Below, piece by piece: positions 8,156-15,232 of a stretch of 33,310 nt of DNA. This stretch comes from Hymenobacter jeongseonensis (GTDB lineage: Bacteria; Bacteroidota; Bacteroidia; Cytophagales; Hymenobacteraceae). The notes below the pieces were generated by a model. The model ran no database searches, was not told where the DNA came from, and was given only the letters and a program-made list of their open reading frames with translations. How positions within the stretch are numbered: position 1 is the first letter of the stretch; the number at the start of each line of letters is the position of its first letter. The DNA lies in assembly GCF_015694725.1 (NCBI RefSeq), contig NZ_JADQDQ010000022.1:1-33310 (forward strand), in the 5' to 3' direction. A program made the translations under genes and the position numbers.

Positions 8156-8620
8156 ATGAGTACGCAAAACACTCCCAATCCGCCGGACAACGATTTTCGC
8201 CCTGAAGACCAGCAGGAACGTGCTGCTTCGGCTCGCCCCAACCCGAACGACCCGATTCTGAACGCCCAGCGCCCCAACTACGGTGAGTTTGGCGGCATCA
8301 ACCCCACCGATTCCACCAGCGGCCAGACCGGTTCGGCCGTGCCGACGGCGCAAGCGCCCGGCCGCGACGGCTCGAACGATAACCCAGACGAATTCAGCGA
8401 GTTCCGCAGCCGCGAAAAGGATGCCCGCGATGCTCCCGCCAACCCCGCCGACCAGCCCGGCCACGTGGAGCAGAACCAAGACCCCGCCGCCGTGCGTGCC
8501 ACCCAAGGCGAGGACAACGACGAGCAACGTGCCGCCTGGGCCAAAGACGACCCCCGCTGGGCCGGTGGCGGCAGCCACAACACCCGCGACGAATCGGCTA
8601 GCACCGATACCCACAAGTAA
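8156..8620 (+). CDS. small disordered hydrophilic protein
   Basis: This is a 154-residue protein of unknown function made almost entirely of polar and small residues (N, D, E, Q, P, A, S, T), with no signal peptide, membrane segment or cysteine. The frame is open further upstream, but the ATG at 8156 begins the biased composition (MSTQNTPNPPDNDFRPEDQQ) and is the likely start. Short aromatic islands (PNYGEFGG, DDPRWAGGG) interrupt the disordered sequence. Composition resembles hydrophilin-like or stress-related disordered proteins, which is inference only. The next gene, 42 bp downstream in the same direction, encodes another protein of the same character, so the two may form one transcript ending at the 8965-9001 terminator. 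Confidence 0.75.
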   Translation: MSTQNTPNPPDNDFRPEDQQERAASARPNPNDPILNAQRPNYGEFGGINPTDSTSGQTGSAVPTAQAPGRDGSNDNPDEFSEFRSREKDARDAPANPADQPGHVEQNQDPAAVRATQGEDNDEQRAAWAKDDPRWAGGGSHNTRDESASTDTHK

Positions 8621-8662
8621 GATTGCTAGCTTCTCACTGACACCTGATTAATTGCCTTTCTT

Positions 8663-8950
8663 ATGTCTCCTGAAAATCAAGACCAGCCCGAACACATCAG
8701 CCAAGACCCCAACAGCGGCGATGGTGCTTCTACCTCCATGCTCGACGCGGCTACTTATGGCCAGGTCTTGGACGACAACAACTCCTCAGGCCAGGAAAAA
8801 GCCGATGAGATGGATGACTCGCTGCGCGTAGATACGCAGGCACTGAACGCCGCCGGCCCCGCGCCTGCCTCCGACGAAAACCTGCCCCGCGAGCTGACCA
8901 ACCCCAGTGACCGGGCCTACACGCTGCCCGAAGAGCAGGAACCTAAATAG
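8663..8950 (+). CDS. small acidic disordered protein
   Basis: This 95-residue acidic protein starts MSPENQDQPEHISQDPNSGD. It lacks cysteine, a signal peptide and any hydrophobic core. A short amphipathic segment (MLDAATYGQVLDD, residues 26-38) and a C-terminal block (NLPRELTNPSDRAYTLPEEQ) are its only structured-looking parts. It lies 42 bp after a longer protein of the same composition and immediately before a strong terminator, so they are probably cotranscribed. Function is unknown. A role in desiccation or osmotic stress is a guess from composition alone. Confidence 0.75.
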   Translation: MSPENQDQPEHISQDPNSGDGASTSMLDAATYGQVLDDNNSSGQEKADEMDDSLRVDTQALNAAGPAPASDENLPRELTNPSDRAYTLPEEQEPK

Positions 8951-8964
8951 GCTTTCTGTTCCAG

Positions 8965-9001
8965 AAAAAAACGGCTTCCATCACCCGATGGAAGCCGTTT
9001 T
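8965..9001 (+). terminator. intrinsic terminator of the disordered-protein pair
   Basis: A perfect 12-bp stem (8971-8982 with 8987-8998) with loop ACCC is preceded by an A-run and followed by TTTT. It lies 14-15 nt after the stop at 8950 and is potentially bidirectional. Confidence 0.92.
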
Positions 9002-9356
9002 GCGTTTGGCCGCGTGCTACTACCTTGCTTCGTGTATTTGAGACACCTTCGCAGTCTCCCACCATTTGCTACCGGCAGGCAAAAGGTGGGCCTGACGCGA
9101 AAAAGGACAAACAAAATATGGGCGCTGAAAGGCGAAATATTGGTCAAATCAATCTTGTATTTGTCGTAGAAAATTATTAACTTTTGGTAATCATGAGGCC
9201 TAAATAAATAGGCGCTCAGGCGTAGCCAGGGGTGTGAAAAGTGCGACCCACGCGGGCAATATCCTGCGGCGACCAGCTTTGGTCCAGAACTGATGATGCT
9301 GTTGCAATAGCGAAGTCGGGATTAACCCGTTTGTTTCCCTTTTTTCCTCATTTATC
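9002..9356. other. intergenic region with two hairpins, no gene seen
   Basis: There is no convincing gene here. Two adjacent hairpins are visible: GAGAC/GTCTC at 9040-9058, and a 12-bp stem with one mismatch and a 9-nt loop at 9058-9090. A TTTG at 9160-9163 and TAACTTTTG at 9178-9186 form a loose promoter-like pair on the plus strand. A small palindrome, GCCTA-aataaa-TAGGC, lies at 9198-9213. These could be the 5' region of the Ala/Pro-rich gene or a small RNA; the sequence does not decide. Confidence 0.4.
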
Positions 9357-9938
9357 ATGGATACGCAACTACCTTCCACGCCGCAGGCCTCCGAACAAGA
9401 CCCCCAAGCTCCGAACCAAGTATTAGAACCTGCCGTTCCGGTAGCAACTAGCCCCGCTCCCACTCCAGTGGCGGCAGTTGTCACTACGCCCGAAGCTAGT
9501 ATTGTTATTACTTCCGTAGTGGCGGCAGCTCCTGCCCCGGCACCAGTGGCTGCTGCCCCCGCGCCGGCACTTGCTGCCCTACCGGCGCCCGCCGCCCCAG
9601 TGGCTGCCGCTGTGCCAGGTGCCCCTGCTGCCCCCATGGCAGGTGCCAGCGCCAACTATGCTGAAATTGGCAATGTAGCGGCCCCAGCGCCGGCCGAAAA
9701 CCTCACCAAATTGACATTTTCTATTCCCATAGAAATATCCGTTAGCACTCCCCTGCAGCCTAATAGCCAGGTTGCGGCACCGACCAACAGCATTCCAGCC
9801 CCTACTGCTGCTAACGAGGCCACTGATGCCGCCCCCGCCGGAAAGGGAGCTATTGGATTCCAGTACACCGCCAGAAACAGCACGCCTGCCGACCCCAGCA
9901 ACCAAGCCACGCTACCCGAACAGCCAGGACAGCAATAA
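9357..9938 (+). CDS. Ala/Pro-rich low-complexity protein
   Basis: This predicted 193-residue protein is dominated by Ala, Pro, Val and Thr in AP and PAPAPV repeats (residues 25-105). A short beta-like segment then appears (LTKLTFSIPIEISVSTPLQ), followed by another Pro/Ala/Thr-rich tail. It has no signal peptide or cysteine. The ATG at 9357 fits the start of the biased composition. Low complexity leaves long open frames on the opposite strand too, so coding status is less certain than for other genes, though the plus-strand codon pattern and the conserved-looking beta segment favour it. It converges with the TonB-dependent receptor gene. Function is unknown. Confidence 0.6.
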   Translation: MDTQLPSTPQASEQDPQAPNQVLEPAVPVATSPAPTPVAAVVTTPEASIVITSVVAAAPAPAPVAAAPAPALAALPAPAAPVAAAVPGAPAAPMAGASANYAEIGNVAAPAPAENLTKLTFSIPIEISVSTPLQPNSQVAAPTNSIPAPTAANEATDAAPAGKGAIGFQYTARNSTPADPSNQATLPEQPGQQ

Positions 9939-9952
9939 ATATTTGGCTCCAG

Positions 9953-9998
9953 GCGCCAGCCAAGGTCCGGCCCTATGGGGGGTGCCCTTCGCTGGCGC
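9953..9998. terminator. inverted repeat between convergent genes
   Basis: Arms GCGCCAGC (9953-9960) and GCTGGCGC (9991-9998) pair perfectly, and after one mismatch AAGG/CCTT extends the stem. It lies between the convergent 3' ends at 9938 and 10013. It lacks a clear T-tract, so calling it a bidirectional terminator is tentative. Confidence 0.35.
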
Positions 9999-10012
9999 AT
10001 ATCAGTTCGCAG

Positions 10013-12127
10013 CTACCATTTCCAGCCCGCCTGCGCGCCAGTGTACCAATTGCGACCCGGTGCGGGCTGGAAATACCGTCCGCCGAAGGCATTCAGGTCG
10101 TTGCCCAGGCTGTAGTTCCGGTCGATGGCGTTGTCGAGGCCCGCGTATAAGTTCAGTTCCAGATGGCCAACCAGCGTGCGCCGCCAGCCGCCGCGCGCGC
10201 CAAATACCCAGTAGCCGGGCGCTTTCTCAGAGTTGGCGTCGTTGAGCACCACGGGGGCTTGGTGGCTCAGGTTGGGGCTGAAATAAAAGCCGAGTTGCTC
10301 GCTGAAATCCAGGCCGGCGCTGAGCGTGTTGGGGGTGGTGCCGGTGAGGCGGTTGCCGCGCAGGTCCTGCCCGCCGCTGGCGTAGCGGCCGAAGCGAAAG
10401 TCGTTGTGGGCGTAGCTGGCCCAGGCGCGCAAACCGTATTCAGTCGTCTGGGCAGCGCCGGCGGCCGCTGTTGGCAGGGCTTGCTGCCATAACCAGCCGC
10501 TGACGGCCGCTTCGAGACCGCGCTGGGTGGTGCGGCCAGTGTTGCGAAATACAACCACGCCTTGGTCGGTGGTGCTGCTGACCACGGTTTCGCGCAGTCG
10601 GAAATCAAAGGCGTTCAGCTCGTACCGCAGGCGGTTGGCGAAGGCACTGCCCCGCACGCCCACTTCGTAACTGATGCCACGTTCGGCTTGCAAGCTCTGG
10701 TTCAGGCTGGCATCTGAGGGCCGGATTTCCTCGATGGTGGGCGGCGAAAAGCCCGTGCTCACGCTGGCATAGGCCGAAAGCGTCGGGCTGAATTCTTTGA
10801 GCAGGGCCACGCGCGGCGATACTTCGGGCCGGAAATTCCGGCTGAATTCGTAGGTGTTGGGCTGCGTGGCGGCGTTGTTCACTCGGGCAATGCGGTAGTG
10901 GAGGCGGTTGTAGCTGGCAGCCACGGTCAATAGGAAATCGGCGGGCAGGCTGTAGTCGGCCTGGGCGAAAACAAAGCCGGTGCTCGTCGTGATTTCATCG
11001 TCGTAGCGCAGCGGGCCGGGCGTGCCGGCGTTGTTCTGGTAGCTGCGGCCGTTAGCAAAGCTGCCTTGGTACTCGCCGCCACCCTGCAATCGGAGCACGC
11101 GGCCGGCCAGTGCCGTGCGGTAGCTCAGGGCCGAGCGGCCACCCGCGCCCACGGCCGTGTTGCGCTCATAATCCACCAGATACGGCGTGCGAATGGCCGT
11201 ACCGCTGCCGTAAAGGATGGTTTGCAACTCCAGTTTGTCGGTGAGCCGATACTGGTGCGTGAGGCCGAGCAAGCCGTAGCGCGAGGCGTAGAAAGCCCGC
11301 TGCGCCACCGTGCCGGGCGCAGTAGCCGTACCCGGCCGCGCCTGCCGCGGGTTGGCCGCAAACTGCGCCCGGGTGAGGCCGCCCGGCAGTTCGTAGTTGA
11401 TATCGGTGTAGAGAAGATGGGCCGCCAGCGTGGTTTTGGGTGAGGCCACGGAACGTACATCCAACGCGAAAACGTCGCGCCTCAGGGCGCTTTGCTCGCG
11501 GTATCCGTCCAGTTCTTGGTGAGCGTATTGGGCACGCACGCTGCTGGTGGCGCTGCCCGTTTCAGCCGTGATGGTGCTACGGCGCAAGCCAAAGCTGCCC
11601 ACCGTGGCGCCCACGGCTGCCCGGCTGGTGCCGGGCGCCACCTCCGGCGTGCCAAATAGGGCCACGCCGCCCGTGCCTGCGCCGTACACGCTGCCGGCCG
11701 GTCCTTTCAACACCTCCAGCCGCCCGATAATGGCGGGGTCCAGCAGGTTGAGCGGGGTGCTGCCGCTGGCTTCGGTGAAGGGGATGCCATTGTAGTACAC
11801 CTTCACGTTGCGCACGCCAAAGGGCGAACGCAGCGTGCTGCCCCGAATACTGAGGCGGTAGCTGGCCGTGGCCCGCTCCTCAAGCCGCACGCCGGGCAGC
11901 GTGTTCACGGCTTGCGTGAGGGCAGCGGGGTTGAATTGCTGAATGACGCGGGCATCAATCACGCCGATGGCAGCGGCTGTGCGGCGCAGGGGCAACTGCT
12001 GGCCGTAGCCCGTCACGGTGGCTTCGGGCAGGGCCACAGCGCGGGTGGTATCGGCAGGAGTTTGGGCGAAAGCCTGCAGCTGCAGCAGCGCCAGTAGCAA
12101 GAAAAGTATGGGGTAACGAAGGGGCAT
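10013..12127 (-). CDS. TonB-dependent outer-membrane receptor
   Basis: This is an outer-membrane active transporter that takes up a large ligand, usually a ferric siderophore or related complex, using energy from TonB-ExbBD. Although the frame is open further upstream, MPLRYPILFLLLALLQLQAF begins a signal peptide cleaved at AFA|Q (residues 21/22), so I start at 12127 (704 aa). The plug domain follows (ATVTGYG ... TLPGVRLEERA ... RLSIRGSTLRSPFGVRN ... GRLEVLKGPAGSVYGAG). The rest is a beta-barrel rich in alternating aromatic strands, ending NWYTGAQAGWKW, with the terminal aromatic residue expected for BAM recognition. There is no CarboxypepD-like N-terminal extension and no SusD partner, which argues for a siderophore-type receptor rather than a SusC glycan importer. 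The ligand is unknown. Confidence 0.93.
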   Translation of the reverse strand: MPLRYPILFLLLALLQLQAFAQTPADTTRAVALPEATVTGYGQQLPLRRTAAAIGVIDARVIQQFNPAALTQAVNTLPGVRLEERATASYRLSIRGSTLRSPFGVRNVKVYYNGIPFTEASGSTPLNLLDPAIIGRLEVLKGPAGSVYGAGTGGVALFGTPEVAPGTSRAAVGATVGSFGLRRSTITAETGSATSSVRAQYAHQELDGYREQSALRRDVFALDVRSVASPKTTLAAHLLYTDINYELPGGLTRAQFAANPRQARPGTATAPGTVAQRAFYASRYGLLGLTHQYRLTDKLELQTILYGSGTAIRTPYLVDYERNTAVGAGGRSALSYRTALAGRVLRLQGGGEYQGSFANGRSYQNNAGTPGPLRYDDEITTSTGFVFAQADYSLPADFLLTVAASYNRLHYRIARVNNAATQPNTYEFSRNFRPEVSPRVALLKEFSPTLSAYASVSTGFSPPTIEEIRPSDASLNQSLQAERGISYEVGVRGSAFANRLRYELNAFDFRLRETVVSSTTDQGVVVFRNTGRTTQRGLEAAVSGWLWQQALPTAAAGAAQTTEYGLRAWASYAHNDFRFGRYASGGQDLRGNRLTGTTPNTLSAGLDFSEQLGFYFSPNLSHQAPVVLNDANSEKAPGYWVFGARGGWRRTLVGHLELNLYAGLDNAIDRNYSLGNDLNAFGGRYFQPAPGRNWYTGAQAGWKW

Positions 12128-12297
12128 GAACGTGGGAACAGACGCGTGACGAGGCAGACCAGCGGAGTACGCGAATTGTTGCTGGGCAACGGATTTTCTG
12201 GCAACTTTTTGCATTTCAGCCTTCGTGCCTGGCTCTCATCGCCCTGCAAAGACTACAGCGACGAAGCGGGTTGCCAACGGCTGCTGTCCACTTTTAA

Positions 12298-12309
12298 TTT
12301 ATCGATAAA
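12298..12309. promoter_or_regulatory. 12-bp palindrome TTTATCGATAAA, possible operator
   Basis: This perfect palindrome lies in the AT-rich stretch between the divergent TonB-dependent receptor and FAD oxidoreductase genes, 59 bp before the latter's ATG. Position suggests an operator, but no regulator gene is adjacent and AT-rich palindromes arise by chance. Confidence 0.25.
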
Positions 12310-12367
12310 AGGGTTAAATTGATGTAGTAATAAATAACACTAATCACCTCATCTATAACACCTTGCC

Positions 12368-13765
12368 ATGATAGCCGAAGAAACCATTTCGCAGCTGGCG
12401 ACTGACCTGCGGGGCAGGTTGGTGGAGCCACACCACGCCGAGTACGACGCGTGCCGCCGTGTGCACAACGGCATGATTGACAAGCGCCCGGCCGCCATTG
12501 CCTATTGCGCCGACGTGGCCGACGTGATGGCGTGCGTGAACTACGCCCGCGAGCACCACCTGTTGGTGGCCGTGCGCGGCGGCGGGCACAGCGCCGCCGG
12601 CATGGGCCTGTGCGACGAGGGGCTGGTGATTGACTTGTCGCAGCTGAACGGGGTGCATGTGGACCCCGACACCAAAACCGTGCGGGTGGAGGGCGGCTGC
12701 ACGCTCGGCCAGCTCGACCACGTAACGCACGCTTTCGGCGTGATGGTGCCGAGCGGCATCATCTCGACCACCGGCGTGGGCGGCATCACGCTGGGCGGCG
12801 GGCTGGGGCATTTCACCCGCCAGTGCGGGTTGTCAATTGATAATTTACTGGAAGCCGACGTGGTGCTGGCCGACGGCCAGCTGGTAAAGGCTTCGGCCGA
12901 GGAAAATGCGGACTTGTTCTGGGCCCTGCGCGGCGGCGGCGGCAACTTTGGCATCGTCACCTCCTTTCTGTTTCGGTCGCACCCCATCAGCACGGTGCAG
13001 GCCGGGCCCATGCTCTGGGAGCTGCGCGACGCCCCCGCCGTGATGCGCTGGTACCGCGACTTCATCAAAACCGCGCCGGATGAGCTTGGCGGCTTTGCGG
13101 CCTTCCTCACGGTGCCGCCGGGGCCACCCTTCCCCGAGCACCTGCACCTGAAAAAGATGTTCGGCGTTGTGTGGAACTACACCGGCGCGCCGGACAAGGC
13201 GGAAGTTGAGTTTACGCACATCCGCAAAGCCTACCCGCCGGCCCTCGACCTGGTGGGGCCGCTACCCGTGCCGGCCCTGCAAGGCATGTTCGACGCGCTG
13301 GTGCCTCCCGGCTATCAGTATTATTGGAAGGCCGATTTCGTGAATGAGCTCAGCGACCAGGCCATCGACATCCACCTGCATTTTGCCGAGCTGCTGCCGA
13401 CTCCGCTGTGCACCATGCACCTATACCCCATCAACGGGGCGGCGGCGCGCGTGGCCCCTGATGCCACCGCTTGGGCCTACCGCAACACCACGTGGTCGAT
13501 GGTTATCCTGGGCGTAGACCCGGACCCGGCCAACAACGGCAAGTTCACGTCCTGGGCCAAAGAGTACTGGCAGGCGCTGCATTCGTATGGCGCCGGGGGT
13601 GCGTACGTCAACTTCATGATGGACGAAGGCACCGACCGCGTGAAGGCCACCTACGGCGACAACTACCCGCGCCTGGTGGAAATCAAATCCAAATACGACC
13701 CGCACAACCTGTTCCATGTCAACCAGAACATTGTGCCGCATAGCGATGGTGTGCCCCTAGGCTAA
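12368..13765 (+). CDS. FAD-binding oxidoreductase, berberine-bridge-enzyme type
   Basis: This is a flavoprotein oxidase or dehydrogenase of the PCMH/BBE superfamily (465 aa). The N-terminal FAD domain contains VAVRGGGHSAAGMG, where H74 is the expected covalent 8-alpha-histidyl FAD site. It is followed by LSQLNGVHVDPDTKTVRVEGG and GVGGITLGGGLGHFTR. The C-terminal BBE motif is YDPHNLFHVNQNIVP. In bicovalent family members a second FAD link comes from a Cys just before the GVGG segment; here that stretch is SGIISTTGVGG with no Cys, so single attachment is predicted. There is no signal peptide. Substrates in the family range from sugars to alkaloids and polyketides, and none can be assigned here. 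It is divergent from the TonB receptor gene and followed by a strong terminator. Confidence 0.92.
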   Translation: MIAEETISQLATDLRGRLVEPHHAEYDACRRVHNGMIDKRPAAIAYCADVADVMACVNYAREHHLLVAVRGGGHSAAGMGLCDEGLVIDLSQLNGVHVDPDTKTVRVEGGCTLGQLDHVTHAFGVMVPSGIISTTGVGGITLGGGLGHFTRQCGLSIDNLLEADVVLADGQLVKASAEENADLFWALRGGGGNFGIVTSFLFRSHPISTVQAGPMLWELRDAPAVMRWYRDFIKTAPDELGGFAAFLTVPPGPPFPEHLHLKKMFGVVWNYTGAPDKAEVEFTHIRKAYPPALDLVGPLPVPALQGMFDALVPPGYQYYWKADFVNELSDQAIDIHLHFAELLPTPLCTMHLYPINGAAARVAPDATAWAYRNTTWSMVILGVDPDPANNGKFTSWAKEYWQALHSYGAGGAYVNFMMDEGTDRVKATYGDNYPRLVEIKSKYDPHNLFHVNQNIVPHSDGVPLG

Positions 13766-13785
13766 CGTTGGCCTGCCCGCGCAGC

Positions 13786-13820
13786 AACCCGCCGTTTCTC
13801 TTCGGAGCGGCGGGTTTTTT
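13786..13820 (+). terminator. intrinsic terminator of the FAD oxidoreductase gene
   Basis: Stem AACCCGCCG (13786-13794) pairs with CGGCGGGTT (13808-13816) and is followed by T residues, 20 bp after the stop codon. Confidence 0.88.
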
Positions 13821-13844
13821 CTGCGTTTTGTCGAACAATTTTCT

Positions 13845-13930
13845 GTAGAGAGGCAATATTTTGCATCTCCTTGCCCGCACCGTTCGCAGTTTGTAGTTCA
13901 GGCGGGAGACGCAAAATATTGCGTCTCTAC
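13845..13930. repeat. 86-bp nested palindromic repeat (REP-like, family B)
   Basis: The outer inverted repeat runs from GTAGAG (13845) to CTCTAC (13930) with 26-nt arms that differ at two positions. Each arm is itself a hairpin: the right arm is GAGACGCAA-aata-TTGCGTCTC, a perfect 9-bp stem, and the left arm is the same with one mismatch. It lies between the oxidoreductase terminator and the gene at 13985. Confidence 0.8.
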
Positions 13931-13984
13931 ATTCGTTCTGGCGCATCACTCTAGGATAAGCCGCGAATACTCTTCTGTAGAATA

Positions 13985-14473
13985 ATGAACTTCTACCCAC
14001 CCCGCCACCACCGGCGCAAGTTGCTGTTTCCGCCGGGCCTGCTGGCGCTGGCGGGGCTGCTGTGGCTGGGGTGCTTTTATATCCGCCAAGATTCACGGTT
14101 GAAAAGAGCCACAGTTCTCCAATTGACAGTACCTGAGCTGGATGAAGTTTATTTTGGTCACCCATTAACGGTACGTTATTTGGCTGGCATGCGTCAATGG
14201 CATACATTCAAGTTGATTGGAGTCACTTCATCAGATTTGATTACAGTACGCCAAGTTATAAGTTGTCTACCAACCTTATACAGTTCCCAAGATTCTATTC
14301 AAGGCGTGAAAGTTACGTTTGGCAGAAACTCAAAATACTCCGATTTGATACATATCCTTAGTGCCCTAAATCAAGCAGAGATAAATCGGTTTGCCTTTGA
14401 AACAAGAACCTCTCTACCGATTCTTTACATCATTGAAAATAGCTCTAGACGTTACGTTTTGCCACCTAAGTAA
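13985..14473 (+). CDS. membrane-anchored hypothetical protein, ExbD/TolR-like topology
   Basis: This 162-residue protein has a basic N-terminus (MNFYPPRHHRRK), one hydrophobic helix (LLFPPGLLALAGLLWLGCFYI, described as residues 13-33) and a soluble domain of about 125 residues predicted outside the inner membrane. The tail (YSDLIHILSALNQAEINRFAF, with LPILYIIEN after it) resembles the last helix-strand unit of ExbD/TolR periplasmic domains. That is a topological similarity, not a motif match, since no conserved ExbD Asp is seen in the membrane helix. The first 110 or so bases are GC-rich like the neighbours while the rest is clearly richer in A+T, so the gene is compositionally mosaic. Function is unknown. 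Confidence 0.65.
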   Translation: MNFYPPRHHRRKLLFPPGLLALAGLLWLGCFYIRQDSRLKRATVLQLTVPELDEVYFGHPLTVRYLAGMRQWHTFKLIGVTSSDLITVRQVISCLPTLYSSQDSIQGVKVTFGRNSKYSDLIHILSALNQAEINRFAFETRTSLPILYIIENSSRRYVLPPK

Positions 14474-14581
14474 TGAGAAATGCAATTTCTGTTAGCCCAT
14501 TCCTGACACGCTTTCTTTACAGTTCATCTGCTTTGCTGGCCTTATCAACGTTCTGTTGATTCTGATTGCTAAGCCCCTTAC

Positions 14582-15136
14582 ATGCCTGCCCTCCCGCCCG
14601 ACCTGCGCAAAGCCCTTTTCCAGCTTCCCGAAAAAGAAAAAGACCAACTCCTGGCCCGCCTCGTCGCCCTCGACCCAGTCCTGACCGAGCAGCTAGCTTA
14701 CCGCCTACTGGAAGGCCCCGACGCACTGGAAACTCGCCGCGCCGTGCTGCGTGCCCAAGTCGACGACCCCGTGCGGGGCTTCCACCAAACGCCCAACGAC
14801 TTGCTGGTGATTCTGCGGCAGTTGCAGGCGCGGCTGGCTTACCACACCCGGATTACCGAAGACGTTTTTGGGGAGATAGAACTGAGCTGGCGCCTCCTGG
14901 CCAACGTGTTTCGGCACCAGGCCGCCGTCACGGCGCGGCTGCACGGCCCCACGCAGCCGCTGCTCCAGCACCTCACCAAGCGCACCCACGAGGCCCTGAA
15001 GCAAACCGCCCGCCTGCACGAAGACTACCACCTGGAACTGGCCGCGACTGCCAACACCGTGTTGGCCGCGCTGTGGCAGTCGGGCGCGGCGCCGCTGGCC
15101 CGGGAAGCCGGATTGCCGAGGACTTTGGGCGGGTAA
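14582..15136 (+). CDS. all-helical conserved hypothetical protein
   Basis: This 184-residue protein has no signal peptide, membrane helix or cysteine. It opens with MPALPPDLRKALFQLPEKEKDQLLARLVALDP, and the LPEKEKDxLLxRL pattern (residues 15-27) reminds me of a conserved Bacteroidota family of unknown function. The remainder is predicted helical and Leu/Arg/His-rich (LLVILRQLQARLAYHTRITED; LHEDYHLELAATANTVLAAL). The ATG at 14582 is the first in frame. It converges with the TonB-domain gene, and a nested palindromic repeat fills the gap between them. No role can be inferred from context. Confidence 0.75.
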   Translation: MPALPPDLRKALFQLPEKEKDQLLARLVALDPVLTEQLAYRLLEGPDALETRRAVLRAQVDDPVRGFHQTPNDLLVILRQLQARLAYHTRITEDVFGEIELSWRLLANVFRHQAAVTARLHGPTQPLLQHLTKRTHEALKQTARLHEDYHLELAATANTVLAALWQSGAAPLAREAGLPRTLGG

Positions 15137-15145
15137 AGAGGGCGC

Positions 15146-15232
15146 AGTAGCGTGGACTCTGCGAGTCCGCGTTCTGGTTGTGCCGTTCGCGTCTCCTTCT
15201 GGCGGGCGCGGACTCGCAGAGTCCACGCTACT
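15146..15232. repeat. 87-bp nested palindromic repeat (REP-like, family C, copy 1)
   Basis: The element has perfect 26-bp outer arms (15146-15171 and 15207-15232). Each arm is also a hairpin: GGACT-ctgcg-AGTCC, extended by CG-T/G-CG pairing to about 8 bp. The right end abuts the TAA stop of the minus-strand TonB-domain gene (15232-15234), and the left end lies 9 nt after the stop of the gene at 14582. Copy 2 is at 28518-28618. Confidence 0.85.

Noticed and set aside
12128..12260. possible cobalamin or TPP riboswitch upstream of the TonB receptor
   Set aside because: I looked for conserved box sequences of both classes on the minus strand; only a weak GGCTGA-like fragment was present with no following conserved core.
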